The notes below the pieces were generated by a model. It saw only the letters and a list, made by a program, of their open reading frames with translations. It was not told the DNA's origin and made no database searches. The translations under genes and the position numbers were made by a program. From Brachypterus glaber (Eukaryota; Arthropoda; Insecta; Coleoptera; Kateretidae), in assembly GCA_958510825.1 (NCBI GenBank), contig OY294049.1, positions 5,146,001 through 5,210,000 of the forward strand: a stretch of 64,000 nucleotides of DNA. Reading direction: 5' to 3'. Below are positions 47,131 to 58,257 of the stretch, one piece after another (position 1 is the first letter of the stretch; each line of letters opens with the position of its first letter).

Positions 47131-47640
47131 AACTATATTAATCATATTAATAATAATATGGTAGAATAAAATTAAGTTAAGGCTTGACTATACCTTATAA
47201 TTAAATTAAACATATCAAATACAGTTTAGTTAGGAACTTTGGTTGTATTTTGTGTGATATCTGGCTTTTAAAATATAAATACTTGCATTTCTTTTTTATT
47301 CAAGATACGGGGTACTTTTATATAAGTTTAATAATGTTATGTACGTGCTCATAACCGTTAATATAAATCTGTCGTTCGCTGGCAGTCATAGCTATTGCTT
47401 TACTATTTCTGAAGTTATGATGGAATTATTGTGTTAAATACGTATTTTCATACAGCTTTATTTTATTTTGATTTTTAGTATTTAAACAACTGTATACTAA
47501 AAATCAGTTTCTCTTATAGATTTGAAATATATATATATATATATTTATACCGGGTGTCTCAGTTAAGACACATCAATCACTTTTTGACGTTATATTAAAC
47601 TATTAGAATAATAAAATTTTACTATTCTTGTTCTATTAAA
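47131..47640. other. Unassigned DNA
   Basis: An (AT)n run at 47527-47545 is followed by TACCGGGTGTCTCAGTTAAG, which resembles a CAGGGTG-type terminus with no partner found. Confidence 0.45.
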
Positions 47641-47762
47641 TTATATGTAGGTATATTTTCTTGCTTTTTAGAACACGTAATAAAAAATACTTTTATTCCA
47701 AACGTTGGAATAAAAGTATTTTATAATAATAATAATAAATAATAAATATACCTACATATTAA
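47641..47762. repeat. 122-bp hairpin
   Basis: AATACTTTTATTCCAA and TTGGAATAAAAGTATT pair perfectly across a 3-nt loop at about 47700. Outer segments ATATGTAGGTATATTT and AAATATACCTACATAT also pair. Confidence 0.9.
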
Positions 47763-48048
47763 AATAATATTTATGTCAGTCAGTATACACCCAAAAATAT
47801 ATAAGTGTGCCTTAACGAAAGCTTTCTAATTGATTTTATTTCTGAGATACAACCTCTTTAACTTTCGGTTAAACACTATTTAAAAAAAGGATTAAAATAT
47901 TCAGATAATTTATTTTTTATTTAATTTCTTAATAATATTAAATTGTAGGTAAATACCATATAGGTTGCCAAACTTGGAATGTAATTTTTTTGCTTTTTCA
48001 AAGCTAAAATTGAGTGAACATACTTGTAAATATTAAATTGAACATATC

Positions 48049-48384
48049 GACACTCCCAAGCAACAAGGATGTAACTCAAGTTAAACCCATTTTAAGTTAT
48101 ACTCATAGGTAAACGCCTTGAAAAAGGACACACATGGTGTTACTACTCAGGTTTCTCCACAGGCCACTTAAAGCGAAAGGTTACCTAAAATCACTAAAGT
48201 AAGAAATTCTAAACTTGAATATTATCAAAAACAAACAGTAAATAAACAATAAATACTGAAACAGTTAAATAGAGAATTTTATAAGCTTTTAAATGATGTA
48301 CCACTCCAATCATTTACCCACCCTTAAGTAACAAAAAAAAATATTTTAGAAATTTAGCTTACGGCTTTGTTGCTTGGGGTATCG
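48049..48384. mobile_element. 336-bp MITE, CCCAAGCAACAA ends
   Basis: ACTCCCAAGCAACAAGGATG and GGCTTTGTTGCTTGGGGTA are inverted. The flanks share TATCGA, a possible target-site duplication. There is no ORF. Confidence 0.78.
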
Positions 48385-48451
48385 ATATTATGGAAAGAGA
48401 AAAGCGATAAAATTAAATCATTATAATAAAATGAGCGTGGACACCGTGCCA

Positions 48452-48591
48452 AAATAGTATATTATGATCCAAGGACGAGAAATAATGTTTCTCAGACGCA
48501 TGCGGAGATTGTGAATCAAGGCGTGAGCCGAGATTCATAATCGTGTAAGACCGAGATATGTTTCTCGTCCGTGCATCATACGCTATTTTTT
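48452..48591. mobile_element. 140-bp hairpin element
   Basis: AATAGTATATTATGATCC faces GTGCATCATACGCTATT, and GGACGAGAAATAATGTTTCTC faces its complement around the loop AAGGCGTGAGCCGA. The fold spans the whole segment. Confidence 0.83.
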
Positions 48592-48777
48592 AATCGCTTG
48601 TAAACATATTTTTAACAAAAAAAGGTAAAAATAATGAGTAAAATTAGTTTTAATTTGGTTCTGTCAGTTATCTGAAAATTTTCCATAAGGGTCCCCAAAA
48701 GTACTTTGGCGGGCTTATGTTTTTTCTAAATAAATGATTTGTTTAGATTACTATACTAATATATTTATTAGAAATAC

Positions 48778-49507
48778 AGGGTGATCCATAACTGGCATGC
48801 CAAAATTTAAGAGGTGATTCTAGATCCAAAAATATAAAAAAAGTTCCTATAAAGGTTGGTCCGGAAATGAGCCCTAAGGGATCTAGGGTCCTTTAAAATT
48901 GTAATAAAAATAAGGTTTTTAATTAATAACTCGGGTACCGTTTAAGCTAGAGCGGCGAGCTTTTGCATGTATACTAGTATTAATAAGGGCAATAAGTTTA
49001 TGTTAATTTATTTTTTTAATTTATCCAGTGGCGTGCCCAGACGGACAAAATATATGAGGCTTAAAACATTTTTGCCCCAAACTTTTCTATGTGTATGTTT
49101 TTTGGATTTGTTATAAAAAATATAGATTTCTAGAGTAAAAATACATATAAAATATCATATAGTGTAACACTGTAGGAGCAACCGTTATAAAAAAAAATGA
49201 AATTAAGAGGAAGTAACATTTTGTGCCACCAAAAACGTTACTTTTTAAAAGGCTATTACTCCTTTAATATTAAATTTAGGTGTTTTGGTGTATAATACTT
49301 TTTTGCTCAGTTTTAAATGAAGAATCACCCTGCAGCATTAAAATTTTATTGGTGCTTTTTTTTGTTCCCCATTCAATACGTCATCTTCGAAGGGCCGTAG
49401 CTCCCTTAGGGCTCATTTCCGGACCAACCTTTATAGAAACTTTTTTTCATATTTTTGGATGTAGAATCACCTCTTAAATTTCGGTAAGCGAGTTCTGGAA
49501 CAGGCTG
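48778..49507. mobile_element. Complete TA-CAGGGTG foldback element, copy 2
   Basis: This 730-bp copy differs from 18297-19028 at only about nine positions, and TA flanks both ends (48776-48777, 49508-49509). The arms and centre are as in copy 1. The near-identity implies recent movement or gene conversion. The 65-codon frame at 49280 is the right arm read through. Confidence 0.93.
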
Positions 49508-49509
49508 TA

Positions 49510-49880
49510 TAAAAATTATATTTTATTTTATCGTTTTAAAGAAATACAAAACTCGATTCTATAGAATGCATATTTATAAGAAAAAATGCTTACTTGTAGA
49601 TATAAATCAGGGAAAAACAAATATTTGTTTAAAACACAAAAAACAACTATTGCGAACAAGTATTGCGAACCAAAATTTAATATTGCACTCTAAAAATATA
49701 AAATTTAGACAAAATTCTATCAAAAGATTAATTTCAAGAGTTCTTTGAACTCTTCTTTATTTGCAAGGTGTGAAAATTTCGTGTTGAATTTGACGCAAAA
49801 CAAAAGAAATTTAGGTGTGATAAATAAATAAAAGAAGTTTAAATATTTATACTAACTACAACAGAGTTTGCACTTCGAAA
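49510..49880. other. Unassigned AT-rich DNA before the gap
   Basis: Nothing recognised. Confidence 0.45.
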
Positions 49881-50080
49881 NNNNNNNNNNNNNNNNNNNN
49901 NNNNNNNNNNNNNNNNNNNNNNNNNNNNNNNNNNNNNNNNNNNNNNNNNNNNNNNNNNNNNNNNNNNNNNNNNNNNNNNNNNNNNNNNNNNNNNNNNNNN
50001 NNNNNNNNNNNNNNNNNNNNNNNNNNNNNNNNNNNNNNNNNNNNNNNNNNNNNNNNNNNNNNNNNNNNNNNNNNNNNNNN
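49881..50080. other. Assembly gap, 200 N
   Basis: The run is exactly 200 N, probably a placeholder and not a measured length. Frames across it are artefacts. Confidence 0.99.
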
Positions 50081-50206
50081 AGCCAAAAATTTTTAAAAAT
50101 CTTAATTTTTTACATTTCCCAGACACTTCAGAGTTTAAAAAGTAAATAATTTTATAAAATCTATTAATTAAAATTATTATTGAGTAAATTAATTAAAAGG
50201 TTACTA

Positions 50207-50504
50207 TAGTCCGGTCCCGTTAAGAGTGGTACACTGACGTCATAAAATTAATGACGTCGGTGCGCACAATATTATAGGCGGAGTAAACGGATTTATTCCA
50301 GTGGCGTGTAAAAAAATTAATTGTAATTATTACTATAAATATTTGTAAAAGAAACGCCGTACGCACATGGAAACATCAACACGCGACCGTTGCTAAGAAA
50401 AATGCGCCTTTGCTAGGGAGCATGTATGTAAACAATCTGTTTTGGCTCACTGAGCATGTTGTGTTTAGTGACGTCATTGTACCTTTCTTAACGCGACTTG
50501 ACTC
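50207..50504. mobile_element. 298-bp MITE, TA target site
   Basis: TAGTCCGGTCCCGTTAAGAG at the left is inverted to CTTAACGCGACTTGACTC at the right. The match continues through GGTACA(C/A)TGACGTCA. TA lies outside both ends. There is no ORF. Confidence 0.84.
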
Positions 50505-51240
50505 TACTAATATTCTTACAAATGCTAAGGAAAATACAGCATGTTAAAAACGGCTCTTAGAACCTTTGTTTATCAAGCTATCCTTCACACATAATATTTG
50601 TTTACAACTTAAGTGCTTTAAAAAATTATTATGCAATGAAAATATCTAGACCGTTTTCCATCAAAAAAAGGAAAAGGGTCGACTTTTCACTAAAAATGTT
50701 AACAGAAAGTGCAAAACAAAGAGACGTACTAGATGTGTCCGTCAACATTAATAAAGATCAGAGAATAAATGTTTAATTCCAAAATAAAGGAATCCTTACT
50801 GTATTTTGCATTAATATTTTACCTATTTGTACCAAAAATATCCCAGAAACTTTAAATGGGTATACAGTGTGATTCAGAAATAAGTTACGAAAAATAAATT
50901 ACGAACAGGCCCTGATCAACAGGGTAAAGTAAAAGGTGAATTTTTAAGGAAAAAGGAAAAAAATCGGAGTGGCTGTTTAAAAATATATATTATATATTAT
51001 TCCATCAATCTATTTTCTAATCATTGTACAGTGATATTATTAGACTGACTGTTTCGGGCTGCTGGCCTTCTTCAGTACCAAGAGTAATCTCTGTACGCTG
51101 ATTAAGAAAACAGTTTTTGACTTTATTCACAAAATAAGTAAAGTTATTAGATTGATGTATACATGTGCGCCATCTATTGCTAGATGTAGACAACTACTTA
51201 TACTTCTCCTGGTCTGGAGACTTTGAATGGTAGCAATTTG
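50505..51240. other. Unassigned DNA with foldback scraps
   Basis: At 50862 a TACAGTGTGATTCAGAAATA terminus appears without a partner. ATCAATCTA/TAGATTGAT at 51005 and 51150 bracket a less AT-rich segment (GTTTCGGGCTGCTGGCC) of unknown nature. Confidence 0.45.
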
Positions 51241-51249
51241 AAGACTTGT

Positions 51250-51430
51250 TTGAAATCTTGAAGGCACGATAACTTAAGAACGCTTTAAGCTAGAGACTTG
51301 AAAGTTGGCACAAAGGTATGTCACCAAAAGTTCTTGCTCGGGATTGCTTTTAGTGGACATTGGTGCGCGGCAAGGGGGGCAAATGGGAAAAAATAATTTT
51401 TGTTTACAAAAATTTGAAAATTGCTATATA
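51250..51430 (+). repeat. Fragment of the array-B flank
   Basis: GGCACGATAACTTAAGAACG, ACCAAAAGTTCT and GGCAAGGGGGGCAAATGGG follow the text at 25130-25215 in the same order. Confidence 0.8.
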
Positions 51431-51500
51431 GAGCACCCCCTGTCATGATTTTGAGCACACCCTGGCGAAATAAGCTCTAAACACCCCACAGGGGGTGCTC
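51431..51500. mobile_element. 70-bp GC-rich hairpin insertion
   Basis: GAGCACCCCCTGT faces CACAGGGGGTGCTC. It begins exactly where the array-B text breaks off, so it looks like a small insertion. Confidence 0.75.
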
Positions 51501-51601
51501 AAGTCGAAACAGAATCTACCCTACATTAAAAAATAATAATACTGTGAGTAATGTAAATTAATTTAATTTAAAACGTATATACAACACCAAAACAAATAGG
51601 A

Positions 51602-51725
51602 AAGAAGAAGAAGAAGAAGAAGAAGAAGAAGAAGAAGAAGAAGAAGAAGAAGAAGAAGAAGAAGAAGAAGAAGAAGAAGAAGAAGAAGAAGAAGAAGAAG
51701 AAGAAGAAGAAGAAGAAGAAGAAGA
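51602..51725. repeat. (GAA)n microsatellite, about 41 units
   Basis: A pure AAG/GAA array of 124 bp. The preceding CCAAAACAAATAGGAAAG resembles the GAA-tailed retroposon end at 53010 (CCAAAATAAAGG), so this may be an expanded retroposon tail. Confidence 0.98.
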
Positions 51726-52087
51726 AAGTACTTTGATAAACAGGAATATAATCTAATACATTTTATTTAAAAAACCTTAGTGTACAGTTTTAGTCAATGT
51801 TTTTTACTTTTGAGACTGAAAAGTATAACAAATGTTAGAAACGGTGCCTTGTGAGCTATCAACAATTGCTTTGCGTGGTTGTTTTTTTGGGTTACGCGTA
51901 TGTAAAACTTCAGTTTTATATGATTGTGCTTCTCTTGTGAAATGCAGGAAAAATGATTTGTGGTAAATATGAAAAGAACTAAAAAGTATTATAGTATTAT
52001 TTTCTTCATTTGAGTTCAAACATCTAGGTTTCAAAAAAAAATAGTACTTTATCTTTAAATAAAAACAGTTACGAATAAAATAGTATA

Positions 52088-52163
52088 CAGGTCTCCCGTA
52101 AAATGGTACTTTTCCTCGACCTATAAATGGTCTCGGAAAAGTACTATTTTCCGCGTCGACCTG
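52088..52163. mobile_element. 76-bp hairpin MITE, TA target site
   Basis: CAGGTCTCCCGTAAAATGGT and its partner at the right (CCGCGTCGACCTG) pair, with GTACTTTTCC facing GGAAAAGTAC, around a 19-nt loop. TA lies outside both ends. It lies inside the 137-codon minus-strand frame 51804-52217, so that frame is probably chance. Confidence 0.82.
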
Positions 52164-52424
52164 TAATCTACTATTATTTAACAAACTTGTACACAGAACA
52201 AAGTAATTAGATTGCATGTACCCTTTTGTTTGTGTTTATTTAAAACTAATTTAAAGTGTGTGTTGCTTTAAAAGTTATTTATTTTTTTTGAAAACTAAAT
52301 GACATAATGTAAATTGTTTTTTAAAAGAACTTAAAAAATAATAAAAGTGTACAGTTGCTGTGTTTGACACAAATAAAATGTGATTTGTGATATTTTATGT
52401 TAATTATAAGTTATTGTTTGGTTG

Positions 52425-53132
52425 TATATTAAATAAAAACTACTTTTTAGATGTACCCTTCAGTTGCTTTTCATCCGTGAAACGAGTAATATGTACTTTC
52501 GGCAGGAATTAGTAATACGTTAAGCGCGTTTAATTTTCTAGCATCAAGTCTTTTAGTATTAGTTATTTATTTATTTATTTGCTATCTTAGATATGCCCCA
52601 GAATCGATTTTATATATTTTATAGTGATTGTATGGAAGATATACAGTAAAATGACGAACATGTGATTATATTGGAGTAAGAATGGAATTTTATGTTTTTT
52701 AATCATTTATAATGCTGATAAATTTTGATTTGGAAGCAACTAACACGTAAAGAAGTTTTTATACGTACAAAATTTTTTATATACAAGCGCATGCGCAAAT
52801 ATAATTACAAATTAGAAAAAACTGCCTTGGCAACAGCTAACTCAACCAACAGTAAACACGAAAAGGAAAGAAGGAAAAGGTCTTACAGAAGACTGGAAAT
52901 TTTATATAATTAAAACAGGAGTGGGCATGATAAAAAGCCAGACCAGAACCACTCTTGGTGAATTGAGTAACTAAGAGGGATCTGGCTAATTATCTCACTG
53001 AGAAAAGGCCAAAATAAAGGAAGAAGAAGATGTACTCTTAGGAGGGTCGTAGCTTCCTTAGGGTTTATTTCCGGACCAACCTACAATAATCTCTTAAATT
53101 TCTCGTAATTATTTTTGAATAACCCTGTATAA
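52425..53132 (+). mobile_element. TA-foldback right end split by a retroposon
   Basis: The family text TTAAATAAAAACTACTTTT (52431) breaks at 52460 and resumes at 53040 with AGGAGGGTCGTAGC and TTTCCGGACCAACCT, ending in GAATAACCCTGTATA. The left arm is not present here. Confidence 0.75.
52461..53027 (+). mobile_element. 567-bp retroposon with GAA tail and 12-bp TSD
   Basis: The insert is bounded by AGATGTAC(C/T)CTT at 52449-52460 and 53028-53039 (one mismatch) and splits a foldback copy. Its end is AAAATAAAGGAAGAAGAAG. Just before it, GCCAGACCAGAACC and GAGGGATCTGGC form a stem-loop. A 62-codon frame (52725-52913) ends in basic sequence (KHEKERRKRSYRRLE) and may be a remnant of a LINE ORF, but I cannot name it. 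It is probably the 5'-truncated 3' end of a non-LTR element. Confidence 0.72.
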
Positions 53133-53432
53133 CTCGAAAAAAAGGTTCCTGTTCTGGCGGGAGTACACAAAGTTGAGAATTTAGAGTTTAGAATGCGAGC
53201 TCTGTGACAATATAACGCTTTTGCCGTATTTTATTATTTCAGAAGAAATGATTTACATCTCGCCATTATTCACACGTATATTTAACAAAAGTAATTAATA
53301 ATTTTAAGATACCATTCTATTTTTAATGCTCGGGCTTTTTCCAAAACAATAAAAATTATTTAACCAAATACAATACATTTGCTTAGAAGGATTTATGCAT
53401 ACAGAGTGGAATTTTCAGTAGTAATATCATAA
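53133..53432. other. Unassigned AT-rich DNA
   Basis: Nothing recognised. Confidence 0.45.
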
Positions 53433-53608
53433 GTGCATGTTGAATTATCGAAAAATTTTTTACTGTATTAAAAAAATATTTTGCTTGGCAATTGTTTGAG
53501 TGCATTTTTCGTGTTACAAAATTTTGCCGAAAAATGAAAGGAAACAATTTCCTTAAGCAAAATGTTTTTTTATATACAGTAAAAAAAAATTGTATAATTC
53601 AACATGCA
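53433..53608. mobile_element. 176-bp hairpin MITE
   Basis: GTGCATGTTGAATTATCGAA and its complement at the right (TATAATTCAACATGCAC) pair. The pairing continues through TTTTTACTGTAT and ATTTTGCTTGGCAATTG. There is no ORF. Confidence 0.87.
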
Positions 53609-54735
53609 CGAATGGTATTTTGAACGACTATTTCACAAACAAAATAAGGAAGTATATAATTTTACAATGTTTAATGTTGTTTCATATTTAAATTAAAAAT
53701 TTAAGAACTAAACAACAATATTACTTTACAACTATAATTAAAATTTTAAATCTTGAATTTGCCTCGCTTTTTAAATCCACTATGTTCAATTGTTCGCGAA
53801 TATTGCCAAGTCTAAACTTCGCTTGAGGGATATTATTCCAATAAAATAGTTGTTATCATATATTTTAGCATTTAAATAAAGATCATTGCTGTTTTTGTTT
53901 AAAAAGTTTAGTTTTCAACTAAACAGAAATAAAATAACGTAAAAAAACAATTTGCTATCGGTTTCTAATAAAGTTTGGCAACGCTGTACTGGTACCAGTG
54001 CCGTCATTTGATGTTTTGATTTCCGTAATTTAAAAGAAGTAAATTATTTATTTCTTTACTGTAAATATATTTTTAATAAATAAGTGTTTAAATTAGTTTT
54101 TAGTGGCCTGTTTTTAATACCAAGATTCAATAAAATAAATTAAAATTTATGAATATCAGTGATTTAAAGCTTTTAAGATGGAAAGTGCATAAAATAAAAT
54201 ATATTATCTGAAATTAATTAGGGTTTATACCTAGGATGTTTTGATAATAAAATAAGCATTTATATTGCTTATCAATAAAAATAAATTAACTAAAGGTAAG
54301 CTTCACAAATTAAAAACACATTTTGCAAAAATATAACATTTATTAAGATTTCAGTAACTGTCAGTTTCTTGTTTTCCTAGTAACCAAGTGATAATTGTAC
54401 TTGTGCAAAAGTTATCAGATTCATTCAATATGCCACTTTTACTATTTTTTATAGGTAAAAACTTCATTATTAAAATTGTTTTTTGTATTTTTAGGTTTAG
54501 AATTTCATGAAATGTGAAGAAAGTGGGTCAAAAAATTCGATACCACTCATTTCTGGCTATAAAAACCGTATTTTCTACTTCGGTATGTAATTACTATTAA
54601 AATAAATTAAATTATGGCAGATATATAATATTAATCTATACATATATTTTTTATTTAGGTCCCTTTTCGCGTGACCTCTCATATATGTAAACTAACCCAG
54701 TCAAAATGTTAGAAATAAGAAGGAATTAATGTAAA
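53609..54735. other. Unassigned AT-rich DNA
   Basis: No gene, repeat or RNA recognised. Confidence 0.45.
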
Positions 54736-54809
54736 TATACACGGTGTATTTAAAATAGGGTCCGAAATTTTAAAGGGTAATTCTACAATGTAGAATCTAC
54801 ATCATAAAA

Positions 54810-54896
54810 TCTGCCTTCCTAAGCTGAAAGGTCCTATCTTTGTGTTAAACCTATGTAGATAGTACCTTTCAGCTTAGCATGGCAGAAATATGAAAA
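54810..54896. mobile_element. About 85-bp hairpin insertion
   Basis: CTGCCTTCCTAAGCTGAAAGG and CCTTTCAGCTTAGCATGGCAG pair around a 40-nt loop. It splits the family text CATAAAA|ATATGAAAAAG in the left arm, so it is an insertion younger than the foldback. Confidence 0.82.
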
Positions 54897-55041
54897 AGTT
54901 CTATAAACATATATCTAAAAATGCGTGAAAGTGGCTAAAAAACTCGGTTTTTATTTAATAACTCAGGTTTTGCATTCTTGTATTCTATTTTCATGTACTT
55001 ATTTTAACCGGGGGGTGCGAAACGGGGAGGGGCCTTATCAT

Positions 55042-55604
55042 GTAGGTAAGTATACAGGTAAGCATAAAAATTATTAATAACTAGGTATTTTATTTATTTT
55101 TTTCAGGTTATTATATTATTTTTTAGATCTATTTGCTGATGAATTACTGATCTAGGAGTTTCCAAAATATAGTTTTTGCATAATTTTTTGAATGAAACAA
55201 TAGAATTAGCACTTTTTACACTCATCGGTAGTGAGTTGTATATTTTTGGACCCAGAAATTTACCACTTCTTTGGCCTATCGTTTTCTGGATTCTATACCT
55301 ATAGGTAGCTTATTTGTTTGCCGCGTATTTGTTGCTTTATAGTTTTTGTTTTTTTCATTTTGCATAAATAGAGCTAGTGACAGATAGAACAGTTGCCTGC
55401 AGTCCATTTTTCGGGATAATTTAAAAAGTTCATGGGACGGGTATGTAAACTCTTTCTTATAAATAATTTTTAAATTTCTCTTCTGGGTTACCTCCAAATC
55501 ATCCAGAGCTCCTTTACAAACACCACCCCATCCTAAAATACCATACCTTAAATGGGAGTCCACAAGTGCATTATAAACGATATCTAGCTGTTTAGAGGTT
55601 AATA
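55042..55604 (-). pseudogene. LINE 3' fragment, polymerase C-terminal region
   Basis: The minus strand from about 55604 reads LTSKQLDIVYNALVDSHLRY and then GILGWGG, DLEVTQKRNLKIIYKK and HELFKLSRKMDCRQLFYLSL, to a stop near 55276. This is the post-RT region of I/CR1/L2-group LINEs (the SHLRYGI-W-G and QKR-LKII signatures). The catalytic domain is absent. The 3' UTR runs to about 55042 with an A-rich AAATAAATAAAA stretch. It is inserted in a foldback element. Confidence 0.85.
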
Positions 55605-56126
55605 TGTATGAAAACTTTTTTTCTTAGTTTTTGATATATAATAACCCTGCATCATTTAAATTGGTTTTCAAAAAGTATTTAATTTGTGGTCCTCGAACCG
55701 TGAAATATCATCTTAAAATTAATTTTTATCGAAAACGATTAATCCTACAGTATTACAACAAGAGTATATTTTTTATTTGTTTTGACCCGAGGAATAATAT
55801 TTTAAAAATAAAATTATAAAAAAGTTACACAGAAAAAAGTGTGGGATAAAAAAACAGATAAAGCCACCCGTTTCGCACACCCCTGTTTAAAATAAGTACA
55901 TGAATATAATTCACGGGATGGGCCTTATTATGATTAGTTCACGTGCAAAACTACGTTGCTATATCTCAAAGGGTTCCTAAGTTATTAAATAAAAACAGAA
56001 TTTTTTAACCACTTTCAAATGGCTCCGACGCATTTTTAGACATATGTTTATAGGAATTTTTTGTTATATTTTATGATGTAGAATCACCCCGTAAAATTTC
56101 AGACCCTATTTCAAATACACCATGTA

Positions 56127-57000
56127 TACTTAAGTAGCTACAGGAGGAAATATTTTCAATTTCAAAATCAGCTTATTAATAAAGCACGTCATGTTATTTA
56201 TTCATAATAGATTATTAATCATATTTGTCAGTTAATCAATGGGTAATTAGTTGTTGGTCCGAGAAGTCTATAGAAATACTAAATGCCAGCATACGTCCAG
56301 CAGAAACGTAACCTGTTTATTGTTTATGATGGAGACCTAACAAAATTTATGCGAGGCAATATTAAAAAAAGAAAAAAAAAATCTTAGACAAAAAGAGATT
56401 TATTTCTTATTTTTTTTATACTAGGTACTCTAGGAAAAAGTTGTCTTCTATAATTATAGAAGAAAACGCTTATAAGCTTAGCAGTATTTTTATCCAAGTA
56501 ATAAAGATGTATTTTTTTTATTTTTTTTTATCTAAATTTGGGCATACATTTATAATGCCAACATTACAAGATGACCCTTTACTCATGGACTAATAATATA
56601 ATATAATACAAATATCGTTTGGTCTTACACACATCCTGCACGCAATACCTAATTTGCTTTTTTACTTTCCTGAAAAGGGCACATAATCTGTAGGGCTGCT
56701 TATCATACTAAAAATTAAACAAGGGTAGTTATTATTCATTATAATTAACTTATTAGTTTATAACAGGTAAATCTATAATTATAATTAATACATTTTGAGT
56801 CAGTTTTTCTGTAAAAACTCAACTAGTTCAATAAAGGGCTATGTGAACTGGAATATCGTCTTGAAGCACAAAATGAATTTTTGTATTTATTTGATAGAAG
56901 ACATCATTTGTGCTTTCATTAGTTTATTTTGTGCTTCTCTGTTTTTAAGATGTTAGCTTACCTTTAAAATTGCATGTAACCAATATTAGAATGTTGATTA
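56127..57000. other. Unassigned DNA with a small palindrome
   Basis: At about 56862-56938, GAAGCACAAAATGAATTTTT faces a diverged copy ending ATTTTGTGCTTC. Nothing else is recognised. Confidence 0.45.
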
Positions 57001-57064
57001 GTGGGAAAATTTTGCCCACGTTTCCGTAGTATTGCCGAACTTTATTTCGTTGAGATTAAGGGCT

Positions 57065-57205
57065 TCAAAATATGTTAGCTGAGCCCTGTGGCTTGTGAGA
57101 CGTACTCTGGAAGTCGATTTTTCGAAATATCCCTTCTACGTGCACTTGGAGGTCTGCGCGTCCTTTCACACTATCAGTAAGAGCGACAGGACTCACAGTT
57201 GCCAT
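57065..57205 (-). other. Unrecognised 46-codon frame, less AT-rich
   Basis: On the minus strand an ATG at 57205 opens 46 codons to TGA at 57065 (MATVSPVALTDSVKGRADLQ at the start). A short UTR-like stretch with AATAAA (about 57043) follows. Base composition is clearly less AT-rich than the flanks. I do not recognise the product. It could be a retrocopy end, a LINE scrap or a chance frame. Confidence 0.22.
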
Positions 57206-57660
57206 TTAGTTTGTGCGTAACTCTATGTTTCATACGATTTTTGACATGTACAAGTCTCCAGAAGACCACAGGTCTATTTTTTAATTGGACAACTTTTTGC
57301 AGTTTCTTTCTGCAATAAGCCATAATTATTTGTAATTATTACTAATAATATTAGGTTTTTATTATACTCCTGAAAGGAGATTCAACAACCCTCGCATAAG
57401 TCGGGAGGTAAGATAATGCATAAGCTGAGTTTAGACATAAAATGAACTTTAGGTTGGAACGGTAGGAAAGTTAGCCTTAAGAAAGGCTTATTACTTATGC
57501 TTTGCCAATAAAAAAATACAGCCCATTTTTGTATAAGACCAGTGTGCTTATGTTTTTTTTTTATTTTTGTGTTTTTTTATTTTTCATATTTTATTTTTTT
57601 ACTTTTTGTACGTTTTTAAATAAAACCATTTATACAATTGTTATGTCACTTTGTCAATAG

Positions 57661-58243
57661 CAGCGTTTTCACGTCAACTCTGATGTAATATTTTAAAAAC
57701 GCTTGACAAAGTGACATTGGCCCTTTTAGAACTAAGCCACAGATATAAAACTCATTACATATTAAAGTCAAATGACCAATAAAACCGTGAAAAATAAAAA
57801 TATTAAAAAAGCACAATTTTTATTATTTTTTTTTCTTACTAAGGTAACTAACTAACCATCTGAGAGACGTCACGTCTGTGACAGTGTGACTCAAATTTCA
57901 CGTCTGTAGTTACGGGTTAAAATAAACTTAGATGTACTAGATAGATTTAGTAATTTTACAGATAAAATGCTGTCCTAAAATTCAATACATCCTTTTTGCT
58001 GTTACAAAAGTTAAATATTATTTTAATGTCTTTATAAAAAACTCTTTTCATATAAAATATTCTGTCTACATGCCTTTAGAAATGTTCATGAATAATGAAA
58101 ATTTTCGAAAAATTGAGCAATAATATTATGTAGATTTAGCGACTAAGTTCTGGTGTTTTGTTTGTATTCTTCAACCCTTTTTTTTAGCTTAAATAATATA
58201 AAAAGTTTAACCGAGAGAGAACATTTATTTTATGCTTACTCAT
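57661..58243 (+). repeat. Tandem duplication, unit 1
   Basis: This unit matches 58258-58845 at high identity with an offset of 597 bp. It opens with CAGCGTTTTCACGTCAACTC and an imperfect inverted pair (CAGCGTTTTC and GAAAACGCTG, the second clear in unit 2; CACTTTGTCAA and TTGACAAAGTG). It ends TTTATGCTTACTCATA. No coding frame is present. Confidence 0.93.
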
Positions 58244-58257
58244 AAGGACCAATGTCC

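Larger units (their letters stand above)
54740..56124. mobile_element. Foldback of the 61-kb family, split by a LINE fragment
   Basis: The left arm (54740-55040) starts CACGGTGTATTTAAAATAGG after TA. The right arm (55605-56124) ends TTTCAAATACACCATG before TA. Shared family text includes AACTCAGG, GGTTAATCCTAC-type text, ACAACAAGAGTAT and GGGTTCCTAAGTTATTAAAT. The LINE fragment 55042-55604 replaces much of the centre, and a tiny hairpin sits in the left arm. Confidence 0.87.

Noticed and set aside
49839..50149. Frames spanning the N run
   Set aside because: They exist only because N codons have no stops.
51804..52217. 137-codon minus-strand frame, the longest non-LINE frame
   Set aside because: It contains a complete 76-bp TA-site hairpin MITE, no domain is recognisable, and composition is like the surrounding AT-rich DNA.
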